Source of the DNA: Pseudomonas capsici
GTDB taxonomy: Bacteria; Pseudomonadota; Gammaproteobacteria; Pseudomonadales; Pseudomonadaceae
DNA length: 64,000 nucleotides
Assembly: GCF_017165765.1 (NCBI RefSeq)
Contig: NZ_JAFGZD010000002.1
Span: forward strand, 124,001-188,000
Direction: 5' to 3'
Position numbers and translations under genes: made by a program. Each line of letters opens with the position of its first letter. Positions within the stretch are counted from its first letter, which is position 1. The notes under the pieces were generated by a model. The model was not told where the DNA came from and made no database searches. It saw only the letters and a program-made list of their open reading frames with translations. Shown piece after piece: positions 30,596 to 39,860 of the stretch.

Positions 30596-31690
30596 ATGAC
30601 GCCCCTAGAACGATATCAAGCAGATCTGAAACGCCCTGACTTCTTCCACGATGCCGCGCAGGAAAACGCTGTGCGTCACTTGCAGCGTCTGTACGAAGAT
30701 CTGGTTGCTGCAAACAACAGCAAGCCGGGCATGTTCGGCAAGCTGTTCGGCAAGAAAGAACCGACCCTGGTCAAGGGGCTGTATTTCTGGGGCGGCGTGG
30801 GCCGGGGCAAGACCTATCTGGTCGATACGTTCTTCGATGCCCTGCCGTTCGAGCAGAAGGTGCGGACTCACTTCCACCGCTTCATGAAGCGTGTGCACGA
30901 AGAGATGAAAACCCTCAAGGGCGAGAAGAACCCGCTTACCCTTATCGCCAAGCGCTTTTCCGACGAGGCGCGGGTGATTTGCTTCGACGAATTCTTCGTC
31001 TCCGACATTACCGATGCCATGATTCTTGGCACCTTGATGGAAGAGCTGTTCAAGAATGGCGTGACCCTGGTTGCCACGTCCAACATCGTGCCCGATGGCC
31101 TGTACAAGGATGGCCTGCAGCGCGCCCGCTTCCTGCCGGCCATTGCCCTGATCAAGCAGAACACCGATATCGTCAACGTCGACAGCGGCGTCGACTATCG
31201 CCTGCGCCATCTGGAGCAGGCCGAGTTGTTCCACTTCCCGCTCAATGAAGCCGCCCATGAAAGCCTGCGCAAAAGCTTCAAGGCGCTGACGCCCGAGTGT
31301 GCGCAGACCATCGAAAACGATGTGCTGATCATCGAAAACCGCGAGATTCGCGCCCTGCGTACCTGTGACGATGTGGCATGGTTCGATTTCCGCGAACTGT
31401 GCGATGGGCCTCGCAGCCAGAACGACTACATCGAACTGGGCAAGATTTTCCACGCCGTACTGCTCAGCGGTGTCGAGCAGATGAGCGTCACTACCGACGA
31501 TATTGCTCGCCGCTTCATCAACATGGTCGACGAATTCTACGACCGCAACGTCAAGCTGATCATTTCGGCCGAGGTTGAGTTGAAGGACCTGTACACGGGC
31601 GGGCGTCTGACGTTCGAGTTCGCACGTACCCTGAGCCGCCTGCTGGAAATGCAATCCCACGAGTTTCTGGCGCGGGCGCATAAGCCTTAA
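30596..31690 (+). CDS. zapE: Cell division protein ZapE (AFG1-like ATPase)
   Basis: P-loop ATPase of the AFG1/LACE1 family, 364 residues. In E. coli it associates with the Z ring and destabilises FtsZ polymers, mainly under heat or low oxygen. Walker A is GGVGRGKTYL near residue 66, Walker B region ICFDEFFVSD near 130, and the sensor region LVATSNIVPDGLY near 160. The start MTPLERYQADL at 30596 is the conserved one. A heptamer-repeat element follows the stop codon. Confidence 0.93.
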   Translation: MTPLERYQADLKRPDFFHDAAQENAVRHLQRLYEDLVAANNSKPGMFGKLFGKKEPTLVKGLYFWGGVGRGKTYLVDTFFDALPFEQKVRTHFHRFMKRVHEEMKTLKGEKNPLTLIAKRFSDEARVICFDEFFVSDITDAMILGTLMEELFKNGVTLVATSNIVPDGLYKDGLQRARFLPAIALIKQNTDIVNVDSGVDYRLRHLEQAELFHFPLNEAAHESLRKSFKALTPECAQTIENDVLIIENREIRALRTCDDVAWFDFRELCDGPRSQNDYIELGKIFHAVLLSGVEQMSVTTDDIARRFINMVDEFYDRNVKLIISAEVELKDLYTGGRLTFEFARTLSRLLEMQSHEFLARAHKP

Positions 31691-31695
31691 GGGCG

Positions 31696-31788
31696 AAGCT
31701 GCAAGCGGCAAGTCATAAGCTGCAAGTAAGGGCAGATCGAGTTCTGCTTTTGATCTTCTTGCAGCTTGAAACTTGCAGCTTGTAGCTT
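31696..31788. repeat. Heptamer-unit inverted repeat, copy 2 (after zapE)
   Basis: Left arm of five seven-base units AAGCTGC, AAGCGGC, AAGTCAT, AAGCTGC, AAGTAAG (31696-31730). Right arm of inverse units GCAGCTT, GAAACTT, GCAGCTT, GTAGCTT (31761-31788). The arms pair imperfectly around a spacer of 30 bases. It sits between the convergent genes zapE and the GlxA-type regulator. Confidence 0.8.
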
Positions 31789-31800
31789 TTCGGCAGGCCG

Positions 31801-32796
31801 CTATGCGGCCTGCTGAAACTGCTGCCTGTACTGATTCGGCGACAGGTCGGTGTGTTGGCGGAACAGGCGGGCGAAGAAGCTCGCATCGTCGTAGCCGATT
31901 TCATAGCTGATGGTCTTGATGCTCTTGCGGGTCCCCGAGAGCAGTCCCTTGGCTGTTTCGATGCGCAGGCGCTGCAGGTAATGCAGGGGCTTGTCGCCGG
32001 TAGCGGCCTGGAAGCGGCGCATGAAGTTGCGGATGCTCATGCCGTGGTTGCGGGCCACATCTTCGAAGCGGAATTTGTCCGCGAAGTGTTCTTCAAGCCA
32101 GTGCTGGATCTGCAGGATTATCACGTCCTGATGCAGCTTCTGGCCGCCAAAACCTATCCTTCCCGGTGAATAACTGCGTCGCACCTCATAGAGGATGTCG
32201 CGGGCTACTGCCTGGGCGACGTTCGAGCCACAGAAACGTTCGATCAGATAAATATAGAGGTCGCAGGCCGAGGTGGTGCCGCCTGCGCAATACAGGTTGT
32301 CGGCGTCTGTCAGGTGTTTTTCCTGATTGAGCAGGACCTTGGGAAACCTCTCGCTGAATGCATTGAAGAAGCGCCAGTACGTTGTGGCCTCCTTGCCGTC
32401 CAGCAGGCCAGCTTCGGCCAGCCAGAACACTCCGGTGGCTTCGCCGCACAGGACGGCGCCGCTGGCGTGCTGTTCGCGCAGCCATGGCAGTATTTGCGGG
32501 TATTGCTGTAGCTGGCTGTCGAAATCGTCCCAGAATGCCGGGATGACGATGATGTCGCTTTCGCACAATGGGCCGTCTACGGGCAGGGTGACGTCGCTGA
32601 AGCTGCCGACGGGCATGCCGTCCGGGCTCACCAGGCGGATTTCAAAGGCAGGCTTGAGGCCATGTCCCAGTTGCTTGCTGTATCGCAGGCTGGCCAGATG
32701 GAAAAAATCCTTGGCCTGCATCAGGGTTGAGGCGAATACCTTGTCAGTGGCAAGAATGCTTACACGCCGCAGCGGGGCGGTCTGTTGAATCGGCAT
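31801..32796 (-). CDS. GlxA-family transcriptional regulator (DJ-1/PfpI plus AraC HTH)
   Basis: Regulator of 331 residues. The N-terminal part (about 10-200) is a DJ-1/PfpI class I glutamine amidotransferase-like ligand domain, with GEATGVFWLAEAGLLDG where GlxA proteins carry the nucleophile elbow. The C-terminal 100 residues hold two AraC helix-turn-helix motifs (DVARNHGMSIRNFMRRF and ISYEIGYDDASFFARLFRQ, in part). Relatives control carnitine, choline, arginine or glycine-betaine catabolism in Pseudomonas; which applies here cannot be read from this context. Confidence 0.88.
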   Translation of the reverse strand: MPIQQTAPLRRVSILATDKVFASTLMQAKDFFHLASLRYSKQLGHGLKPAFEIRLVSPDGMPVGSFSDVTLPVDGPLCESDIIVIPAFWDDFDSQLQQYPQILPWLREQHASGAVLCGEATGVFWLAEAGLLDGKEATTYWRFFNAFSERFPKVLLNQEKHLTDADNLYCAGGTTSACDLYIYLIERFCGSNVAQAVARDILYEVRRSYSPGRIGFGGQKLHQDVIILQIQHWLEEHFADKFRFEDVARNHGMSIRNFMRRFQAATGDKPLHYLQRLRIETAKGLLSGTRKSIKTISYEIGYDDASFFARLFRQHTDLSPNQYRQQFQQAA

Positions 32797-32952
32797 AATC
32801 TTTTGTTCTTATATGGAATAGTGGTCAAACAACGGCTGAATCGTCTTATTTTTTCGCGGGTGTGTCTAGCCTGCAAAACCGTGACTGACAGGCCTGCCAA
32901 CCTGATGGCTGGCCTGTCAGGGCAATAAACGGATCGTGAGTGGAAAATCTGG

Positions 32953-32980
32953 TTGAGGTTATTTTTTCAGCCTGTATAAT
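32953..32980 (+). promoter_or_regulatory. rplM-rpsI promoter
   Basis: TTGAGG (32953-32958) and a consensus TATAAT (32975-32980) are spaced by 16 bases, a strong sigma-70 promoter. It opens a leader of about 170 bases before rplM. It lies in the 363-base divergent gap 32797-33159; the left part (32797-32950) shows nothing clear besides room for the regulator's own promoter. Confidence 0.75.
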
Positions 32981-32986
32981 CCGCCA

Positions 32987-33159
32987 GCTCTTTGCAGTGG
33001 AAGTGATGCGCCGTCTGCCGAAGAATCTTGCCGTATAACGGACGCGCTGACCCGAGCCCCCGATAGCGTCTGTTTCCGGCTGCCTTTGACTTGTCAAAGT
33101 ACGCACTATTCAGTAAGATCCGCCGTCTCATTTTCAGGCGGCCCCTGAGGCTATAAAGA
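32987..33159 (+). promoter_or_regulatory. rplM 5' leader, possible L13 autoregulatory site
   Basis: About 170 transcribed bases precede the rplM ATG. In E. coli, L13 represses its own operon by binding the rplM leader, so a similar site may exist here. A palindrome TTTGACTTGTCAAA near 33086-33099 is visible, but I could not establish the L13 operator fold. The role is inference from the family. Confidence 0.35.
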
Positions 33160-33588
33160 ATGAAAACTTTTACTGCTAAACCGGAAACAGTTAAGCGCGA
33201 CTGGTTCGTCGTCGACGCTGCTGGTCAGACCCTGGGTCGTCTGGCCACCGAAATCGCGAGCCGTCTGCGTGGCAAGCACAAACCGGAATACACTCCGCAC
33301 GTCGATACCGGTGATTACATCGTCGTTATCAACGCTGAGCAAATCCGCGTTACCGGTGCTAAAGCTTCCGACAAGATTTACTACTCTCACTCCGGTTTTC
33401 CGGGCGGGATCAAATCGATCAACTTCGAAAAGCTGATCGATAAAGCTCCTGAGCGCGTGATCGAGACCGCGGTCAAAGGCATGCTGCCTAAGAACCCGCT
33501 GGGTCGCGACATGTATCGTAAGCTGAAAGTCTATGCGGGCGCTGTACACCCTCATACTGCTCAGCAGCCCCAAGAACTGAAGTTTTAA
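33160..33588 (+). CDS. rplM: 50S ribosomal protein L13
   Basis: Early-assembling large-subunit protein (142 residues) with the typical start [20 protein letters not shown] (20 residues) and the signature [21 protein letters not shown] in part. It forms a two-gene operon with rpsI, 14 bases apart. Codon use is strongly biased to the preferred set, as expected for a ribosomal gene. Confidence 0.98.
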   Translation: MKTFTAKPETVKRDWFVVDAAGQTLGRLATEIASRLRGKHKPEYTPHVDTGDYIVVINAEQIRVTGAKASDKIYYSHSGFPGGIKSINFEKLIDKAPERVIETAVKGMLPKNPLGRDMYRKLKVYAGAVHPHTAQQPQELKF

Positions 33589-33602
33589 CGGAATAGTTCA
33601 TT

Positions 33603-33995
33603 ATGTCGGCGACTCAAAATTACGGCACTGGCCGTCGCAAGACCGCAACCGCACGCGTTTTCCTGCGTCCGGGCACTGGTAACATCTCGATCAACAACCG
33701 TTCTCTGGACGTGTTCTTCGGCCGCGAAACTGCCCGCATGGTAGTTCGTCAGCCACTGGAACTGACCGAAACTGTTGAGAAGTTCGACATCTACGTCACC
33801 GTTATCGGTGGCGGTGTAAGTGGTCAAGCTGGCGCAATCCGCCACGGTATCACTCGCGCTCTGATGCAATACGACGAAACTCTGCGTAGCGCCCTGCGTA
33901 AAGCCGGTTACGTTACTCGTGACGCTCGTGAAGTTGAACGTAAGAAAGTCGGTCTGCGTAAAGCGCGTAAGCGTCCGCAGTACTCGAAGCGTTAA
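33603..33995 (+). CDS. rpsI: 30S ribosomal protein S9
   Basis: Small-subunit protein of 130 residues whose C-terminal tail reaches the P-site tRNA. The start [18 protein letters not shown] and the conserved end [17 protein letters not shown] are exact family hallmarks. It is the second gene of the operon and is followed by a strong terminator. Confidence 0.98.
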   Translation: MSATQNYGTGRRKTATARVFLRPGTGNISINNRSLDVFFGRETARMVVRQPLELTETVEKFDIYVTVIGGGVSGQAGAIRHGITRALMQYDETLRSALRKAGYVTRDAREVERKKVGLRKARKRPQYSKR

Positions 33996-34016
33996 TTCGC
34001 ACTTCGTTCAAAAAGA

Positions 34017-34049
34017 ACGCCCAGCCTCTTCGGAGCTGGGCGTTTTTTT
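34017..34049 (+). terminator. Intrinsic terminator of rplM-rpsI
   Basis: ACGCCCAGC (34017-34025) pairs with GCTGGGCGT (34035-34043), followed by seven T. A textbook terminator 22 bases after the rpsI stop. Confidence 0.92.
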
Positions 34050-34246
34050 ATGCCTGTTAAATATGTGTGACAACGTGCCACAGGGCTGTAAGCCTTGATT
34101 TACAAGGTTTCCTACTTTTTGTGCGGTCTTATTACCTTGTTAAATGAAGGGTTTTTATTTACCATCCGGCCAAATCTATAAGCAGCTAGATTGAAATTAA
34201 TAGACGCCTGATCAAACAGGCCACATAGCTGATGGGAGAGGACGGA

Positions 34247-34840
34247 ATGAGCAATGACGGCGTGAATGCAGGCCGGCGTCGCTTCCTCGTGGCAGCCACA
34301 TCCGTGGTTGGTGCAGCAGGAGCGGTGGGGGCTGCGGTCCCGTTCGTGGGGTCATGGTTCCCCAGTGCCAAGGCGAAAGCCGCAGGGGCACCGGTCAAGG
34401 TGAATATCAGCAAGATTGAAGCAGGGCAGCAGATGATTGCTGAGTGGCGCGGTCAACCGGTATTCATTGTTCGTCGTACCAAGGAGATTCTGGATAACCT
34501 CGGCAAGATCACCGGCCAGTTATCCGATCCCGAGTCCAAGGCTTCTGTTCAGCCTTCGTATGTTGATCCGGCGCTTCGTTCGATCAAGCCGGAAATCCTG
34601 CTTCTGGTCGGTCTGTGTACGCACCTTGGGTGCTCGCCGACCTTCCGTCCTGAAGTCGCGCCGGTCGATCTTGGCAAGGACTGGGTGGGGGGCTATTTCT
34701 GTCCTTGTCACGGCTCTCATTACGATCTGGCCGGTCGGGTCTACAAGTCGCAACCCGCGCCGCTGAATCTGCCAGTACCCCCGCATTCCTATGAGTCGGA
34801 CAGTGTCATTGTCATTGGCGTGGATAAGGAGGGTGCGTGA
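34247..34840 (+). CDS. petA: Ubiquinol-cytochrome c reductase Rieske iron-sulfur subunit PetA
   Basis: The 2Fe-2S subunit of the cytochrome bc1 complex, which passes electrons from ubiquinol to cytochrome c1. A twin-arginine-type N terminus (GRRRFLVAATS, about residues 8-18) is followed by a membrane anchor. The cluster ligands are in CTHLGC (about 124) and CPCHGS (about 153). The ATG at 34247 has GAGAGGA in front; an in-frame start five codons upstream is less likely. The stop overlaps petB. Confidence 0.96.
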   Translation: MSNDGVNAGRRRFLVAATSVVGAAGAVGAAVPFVGSWFPSAKAKAAGAPVKVNISKIEAGQQMIAEWRGQPVFIVRRTKEILDNLGKITGQLSDPESKASVQPSYVDPALRSIKPEILLLVGLCTHLGCSPTFRPEVAPVDLGKDWVGGYFCPCHGSHYDLAGRVYKSQPAPLNLPVPPHSYESDSVIVIGVDKEGA

Positions 34841-36051
34841 TGAGCAAGTTCATGGATTGGGTCGATGCTCGCTTCCCGGCGACAAAGATGTGGGAAGACC
34901 ATCTCAGCAAGTATTACGCTCCAAAGAATTTCAACTTCTTCTACTTTTTCGGCTCCCTGGCGCTGCTGGTTCTGGTCAATCAGATCCTCACCGGTGTCTG
35001 GCTGACCATGAGCTATACGCCTTCGGCTGAAGAGGCGTTCGCGTCCGTCGAATACATCATGCGTGACGTCGAGTACGGCGCGATCCTGCGTCTGCTGCAC
35101 TCCACCGGTGCCTCCGCCTTCTTTATCGTGGTCTACCTGCATATGTTCCGTGGCTTGCTCTACGGCTCGTATCAAAAGCCGCGGGAGCTGGTCTGGGTGT
35201 TCGGCATGCTGATTTACCTGGCGCTGATGGCTGAAGCCTTCATGGGCTACCTGCTGCCCTGGGGGCAGATGTCGTACTGGGGGGCTCAGGTGATCATTTC
35301 GCTGTTCGGTGCCATTCCGGTCATTGGTGACGACCTGACCCAATGGATTCGCGGCGATTACCTGATTTCCGGGATTACCCTGAACCGTTTCTTTGCTTTA
35401 CACGTGGTCGCTCTGCCGATCGTGGTGCTTGGTCTGGTGGTGTTACACATTCTGGCGCTGCATGAAGTGGGTTCCAACAACCCGGATGGTGTGGACATCA
35501 AGAAGCTCAAGGACGAAAACGGCATTCCCCTGGATGGCATTCCTTTCCATCCTTATTACACCGTGAAGGATATTGTCGGCGTAGTGGTGTTCCTCTTCGT
35601 CTTTTGTTCCATCGTGTTCTTCTTCCCTGAAATGGGCGGCTACTTCCTCGAGAAGCCCAACTTCGAGGCAGCCAATGCCTTCAAGACGCCGGAGCACATC
35701 GCGCCTGTCTGGTACTTCACGCCGTTCTACGCGATCTTGCGGGCGATCCCGGACAAACTCATGGGCGTTATCGCCATGGGGGCGGCCATTGCGGTGCTGT
35801 TCGTGCTGCCGTGGCTGGATAGAAGCCCGGTCAAGTCGATGCGCTACAAGGGATGGTTGAGCAAGATCTGGCTGCTGTTGTTCTGTGTCGCTTTCGTGAT
35901 CCTCGGTGTACTGGGCGTTCTGGCCCCGACCCCCGAACGCACGTTGCTGTCGCAGATCTGCACCTTTCTGTACTTCGCCTACTTCATTCTGATGCCGTTC
36001 TATACCCGGCTAGAGAAGACCAAACCGGTTCCAGAAAGGGTGACTGGCTGA
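34840..36051 (+). CDS. petB: Cytochrome b subunit of the bc1 complex PetB
   Basis: Integral membrane subunit (403 residues, about eight helices) binding hemes bL and bH and both quinone sites. The Qo-site motif PVWY-type segment appears as APVWYFTPFY near residue 289, and HSTGASAFFIVVYLHMFRG carries heme-ligand histidines. Start and stop overlap petA and petC by one to three bases. Cytochrome b and c1 are separate genes here, not fused. Confidence 0.96.
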   Translation: MSKFMDWVDARFPATKMWEDHLSKYYAPKNFNFFYFFGSLALLVLVNQILTGVWLTMSYTPSAEEAFASVEYIMRDVEYGAILRLLHSTGASAFFIVVYLHMFRGLLYGSYQKPRELVWVFGMLIYLALMAEAFMGYLLPWGQMSYWGAQVIISLFGAIPVIGDDLTQWIRGDYLISGITLNRFFALHVVALPIVVLGLVVLHILALHEVGSNNPDGVDIKKLKDENGIPLDGIPFHPYYTVKDIVGVVVFLFVFCSIVFFFPEMGGYFLEKPNFEAANAFKTPEHIAPVWYFTPFYAILRAIPDKLMGVIAMGAAIAVLFVLPWLDRSPVKSMRYKGWLSKIWLLLFCVAFVILGVLGVLAPTPERTLLSQICTFLYFAYFILMPFYTRLEKTKPVPERVTG

Positions 36052-36833
36052 TGAAAAAGCTATTTGCTGTATTGATCCTCGCGATTCTGCCTGTCATCTC
36101 GTTCGCCGCCGAGCATGGTGCTCCAGAGCTGGAAAAGGTCGATATCGATGTCTCCGACAAAGCTGCGATGCAGGATGGCGCACGGACGTTCGTCAACTAC
36201 TGCATGGGCTGCCACAGCGCCAAATATCAGCGCTACGAGCGTGTAGCCGATGATCTTGGGATTCCCCATGAACTGATGCTGGAAAAGCTGGTGTTCACGG
36301 GAGCCAAGATCGGCGACCACATGACCACCGGCATGCAGCCAAACGATGCCAAGACCTGGTTCGGTGCTGCGCCGCCTGACCTGACGCTGGTGGCGCGAGT
36401 GCGTGGCACTGACTGGCTTTATGGCTATCTGCGCTCGTTCTATGAGGACCCGGCTCGTCCACTGGGGGTGAATAACAGAGTGTTCCCCAATGTCGGTATG
36501 CCTAACGTGCTGGCCAGCCTTCAAGGCCGGCAGGTGGTGGGATGCAAGCAGGTGCAGGTGGTCGAGGAGGGCAAGAAACAATATGACCCTCTTACCGGTG
36601 CGCCGCTGACTCATGAGGCCTGCGATCAACTGACCATCGTGCCGAAAACCGGCAGTCTGACCGCAGAGCAGTTCGACGAGAAGATCAAGAATCTGGTGAC
36701 CTTTCTGGCCTATTCAGCCAATCCGGTTAAACTGCAGCATCAGCGTATAGGCACTTATGTGCTGCTTTATCTGGCCTTCTTCTTTGTCTTCGCGTATCTG
36801 CTCAAGCGTGAATACTGGAAGGATGTTCATTGA
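36051..36833 (+). CDS. petC: Cytochrome c1 PetC
   Basis: Heme-c subunit of the bc1 complex, 260 residues. A signal peptide (about 1-19, ending SFAA) is followed by the heme-binding CMGCH at about residue 51; GMPNVL near 150 probably holds the axial methionine. A C-terminal membrane helix (about 232-250) ends in LLKREYWKDVH. The ATG overlaps the petB stop. It is the last gene of the pet operon and is followed by a palindrome and sspA. Confidence 0.95.
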   Translation: MKKLFAVLILAILPVISFAAEHGAPELEKVDIDVSDKAAMQDGARTFVNYCMGCHSAKYQRYERVADDLGIPHELMLEKLVFTGAKIGDHMTTGMQPNDAKTWFGAAPPDLTLVARVRGTDWLYGYLRSFYEDPARPLGVNNRVFPNVGMPNVLASLQGRQVVGCKQVQVVEEGKKQYDPLTGAPLTHEACDQLTIVPKTGSLTAEQFDEKIKNLVTFLAYSANPVKLQHQRIGTYVLLYLAFFFVFAYLLKREYWKDVH

Positions 36834-36904
36834 TCGAGCTGTAGCTTCGCACTGAAACAAGCGCTCCAGTGGAGTCTCCATTCGGATAGTGACTGCGAGG
36901 CGGG

Positions 36905-36956
36905 TATAGTGGCGGCGCAAGATAGCTCATTTACTTTGCGTAAATGAGCTATCTTG
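36905..36956 (+). promoter_or_regulatory. petC-sspA spacer: -10 like element and perfect 16-base palindrome
   Basis: CAAGATAGCTCATTTA (36918-36933) and its exact complement (36941-36956) flank a seven-base loop. TATAGT at 36905-36910 would place a transcription start at or just before the palindrome, so the sspAB mRNA could begin with this stem-loop. A -35 (TTCGGA, 36881) is weak. No T tract follows, so the palindrome is not a typical terminator for petABC. Confidence 0.55.
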
Positions 36957-37060
36957 TCGCCCGCGACGACGACCTGTCTTTGCGCGGTCATAATCGGAGG
37001 CACCACTGGGGCGCGTTCGTTTGTCTGCCTTATAAATTTTAACAAGCGAGGAGGATCGCC

Positions 37061-37678
37061 ATGGGCGTGACCAATCGGTTGGCCTGTTACTCCGACCCCG
37101 CCGACCACTATTCCCATCGCGTGCGTCTCGTGCTCGCTGAGAAGGGTGTCAGCGCCGAGATCATCGATGTGGTTGCGGGTCGTCATCCGCCCCAGCTCAT
37201 CGAAGTGAATCCGTATGGCAGCGTGCCAACCCTGGTCGATCGTGACCTGGCGTTGTACGAGTCTACGGTGGTGATGGAATATCTTGATGAGCGTTACCCG
37301 CACCCGCCCTTGCTGCCGGTTTACCCTGTGGCGCGTGCCAATAGTCGCTTGCTGATCCATCGGATTCAGCGCGACTGGTGTGGACTGGTGGATCTTATTC
37401 TGGATTCGCGCAGCAAAGAGTCTGCCCGCGTACAAGCGCGCAAGGAATTGCGCGAAAGTCTGACCGGTGTTTCGCCGTTGTTTGCGGAAAAACCTTTTTT
37501 CCTCAGTGACGAGCAAAGCCTTGTCGATTGCTGTCTACTGCCCATACTCTGGCGTTTGCCAGTCTTGGGTATCGAATTGCCACGGCCTGCCAAGCCGTTG
37601 CTTGATTACATGGAGCGCCAGTTCGCGCGCGAGGCATTTCAGGCGAGCCTGTCTGTAGCCGAACGTGAGATGCGCTAA
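37061..37678 (+). CDS. sspA: Stringent starvation protein A SspA
   Basis: Glutathione-S-transferase-fold protein (205 residues) that binds RNA polymerase and changes promoter choice in stationary phase and stress; affects virulence in several gamma-proteobacteria. The thioredoxin-like start ([21 protein letters not shown]) and [20 protein letters not shown] are diagnostic. AGGAGG is six bases before the ATG. Followed after 17 bases by sspB. Confidence 0.96.
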   Translation: MGVTNRLACYSDPADHYSHRVRLVLAEKGVSAEIIDVVAGRHPPQLIEVNPYGSVPTLVDRDLALYESTVVMEYLDERYPHPPLLPVYPVARANSRLLIHRIQRDWCGLVDLILDSRSKESARVQARKELRESLTGVSPLFAEKPFFLSDEQSLVDCCLLPILWRLPVLGIELPRPAKPLLDYMERQFAREAFQASLSVAEREMR

Positions 37679-37695
37679 GGCTTAAGGAGCCGTTG

Positions 37696-38109
37696 ATGAA
37701 CTCCAGTCGCCCTTATCTGATTCGAGCTCTCTATGAGTGGATCGTCGATAACGATTGCACGCCGCATATATTGGTCAATGCGGAGTACCCGTCGGTGCAG
37801 ATCCCTCAGGGTTTTGCCAACGATGGACAGATTGTCCTGAACGTTTCGCCCAGTGCTGTGCGTCATTTGCACATGGATAACGATGCGGTCAGTTTCGAAG
37901 GCCGCTTCGGCGGCGTGCCGCATACCTTGTATGTTCCGATTGGCGCAATCCTGGGTATCTATGCCCGGGAAAATGGCCAGGGCATGGTCTTCGATCTGGA
38001 GCCTCCGATGGAGGAAGAGGACGAGATCGAGCTGGAAGAGGACACGCCACCACCGGACAGCGAGCCGCCGCGTCCCAGCGGCAGGCCGAGCCTGAAGGTT
38101 GTGAAATAA
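37696..38109 (+). CDS. sspB: ClpXP protease specificity-enhancing factor SspB
   Basis: Adaptor that binds ssrA-tagged peptides and hands them to ClpXP. Residues 1-105 form the substrate-binding domain (SSRPYLIRALYEWIVDN start). The rest is an acidic, proline-rich linker ending in the ClpX-binding motif RPSLKVVK, as in E. coli. The ATG at 37696 follows AAGGAG. Terminated by the hairpin just after its stop. Confidence 0.95.
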   Translation: MNSSRPYLIRALYEWIVDNDCTPHILVNAEYPSVQIPQGFANDGQIVLNVSPSAVRHLHMDNDAVSFEGRFGGVPHTLYVPIGAILGIYARENGQGMVFDLEPPMEEEDEIELEEDTPPPDSEPPRPSGRPSLKVVK

Positions 38110-38141
38110 AAAAAGGCGATCCATGTGGATCGCCTTTTTTA
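38108..38141. terminator. Bidirectional terminator between sspB and the BON lipoprotein gene
   Basis: GGCGATCCA (38115-38123) pairs with TGGATCGCC (38126-38134), flanked by seven A on the left and six T on the right. It serves the convergent genes sspB and the lipoprotein gene at 38156. Confidence 0.92.
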
Positions 38142-38155
38142 ATGCCGCCATCTTA

Positions 38156-39381
<1,226 letters not shown>

Positions 39382-39488
39382 TCACCACACACTGAATGTG
39401 CAGCCCGCAAATCAAATAGCAAAATGGGTGGTAAAGGGTGTTGCTGCGCGTCAGGTTTCCGATTGCCCGGGCTTTTGCCCGTGGTAAT

Positions 39489-39860
39489 TCAACTGTCGAA
39501 TGCGTTCTTGAGCCATTTCAGCGGAGCGCTCTTGCCGGGATCGCCATCGACAGCTATCACGTCGAAACGGCATGGATGATCGGCCCACTGTGACTCTTGT
39601 TGCAGGAACAGTTGTGCAGCGGTAATCAGTTTTTCCTGTTTGCGAAAATCGACGCTTTCCATGGCTCCACCCCAGCCTGAATGGCGTCGGTAGCGAACTT
39701 CGACGAATACTACTGTATCGCCGTCGAGCATGACTAGATCAAGCTCGCCGCGTTTGCATGACCAGTTCTGAGTGATCGGGCGCAGGCCTTGTTGCTGTAA
39801 ATAGAGCAGGGCGCAGGCTTCCGCCTCGCGCCCTGCCTGTTTCCGGGTGTTGCCTGGCAT
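39489..39860 (-). CDS. YraN family protein (UPF0102), endonuclease-like fold
   Basis: Protein of 123 residues with the restriction-endonuclease-like UPF0102 motifs: GREAEACALLYLQQQG at the start, then RGELDLVMLDGDTVVFVEVRYR (quoted in part), in which E, D and ExK form the nuclease-type core. Function is unknown; natural transformation or DNA repair roles have been suggested for relatives. Its start overlaps the lpoA stop, so it is translated with that gene. Confidence 0.9.
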   Translation of the reverse strand: MPGNTRKQAGREAEACALLYLQQQGLRPITQNWSCKRGELDLVMLDGDTVVFVEVRYRRHSGWGGAMESVDFRKQEKLITAAQLFLQQESQWADHPCRFDVIAVDGDPGKSAPLKWLKNAFDS

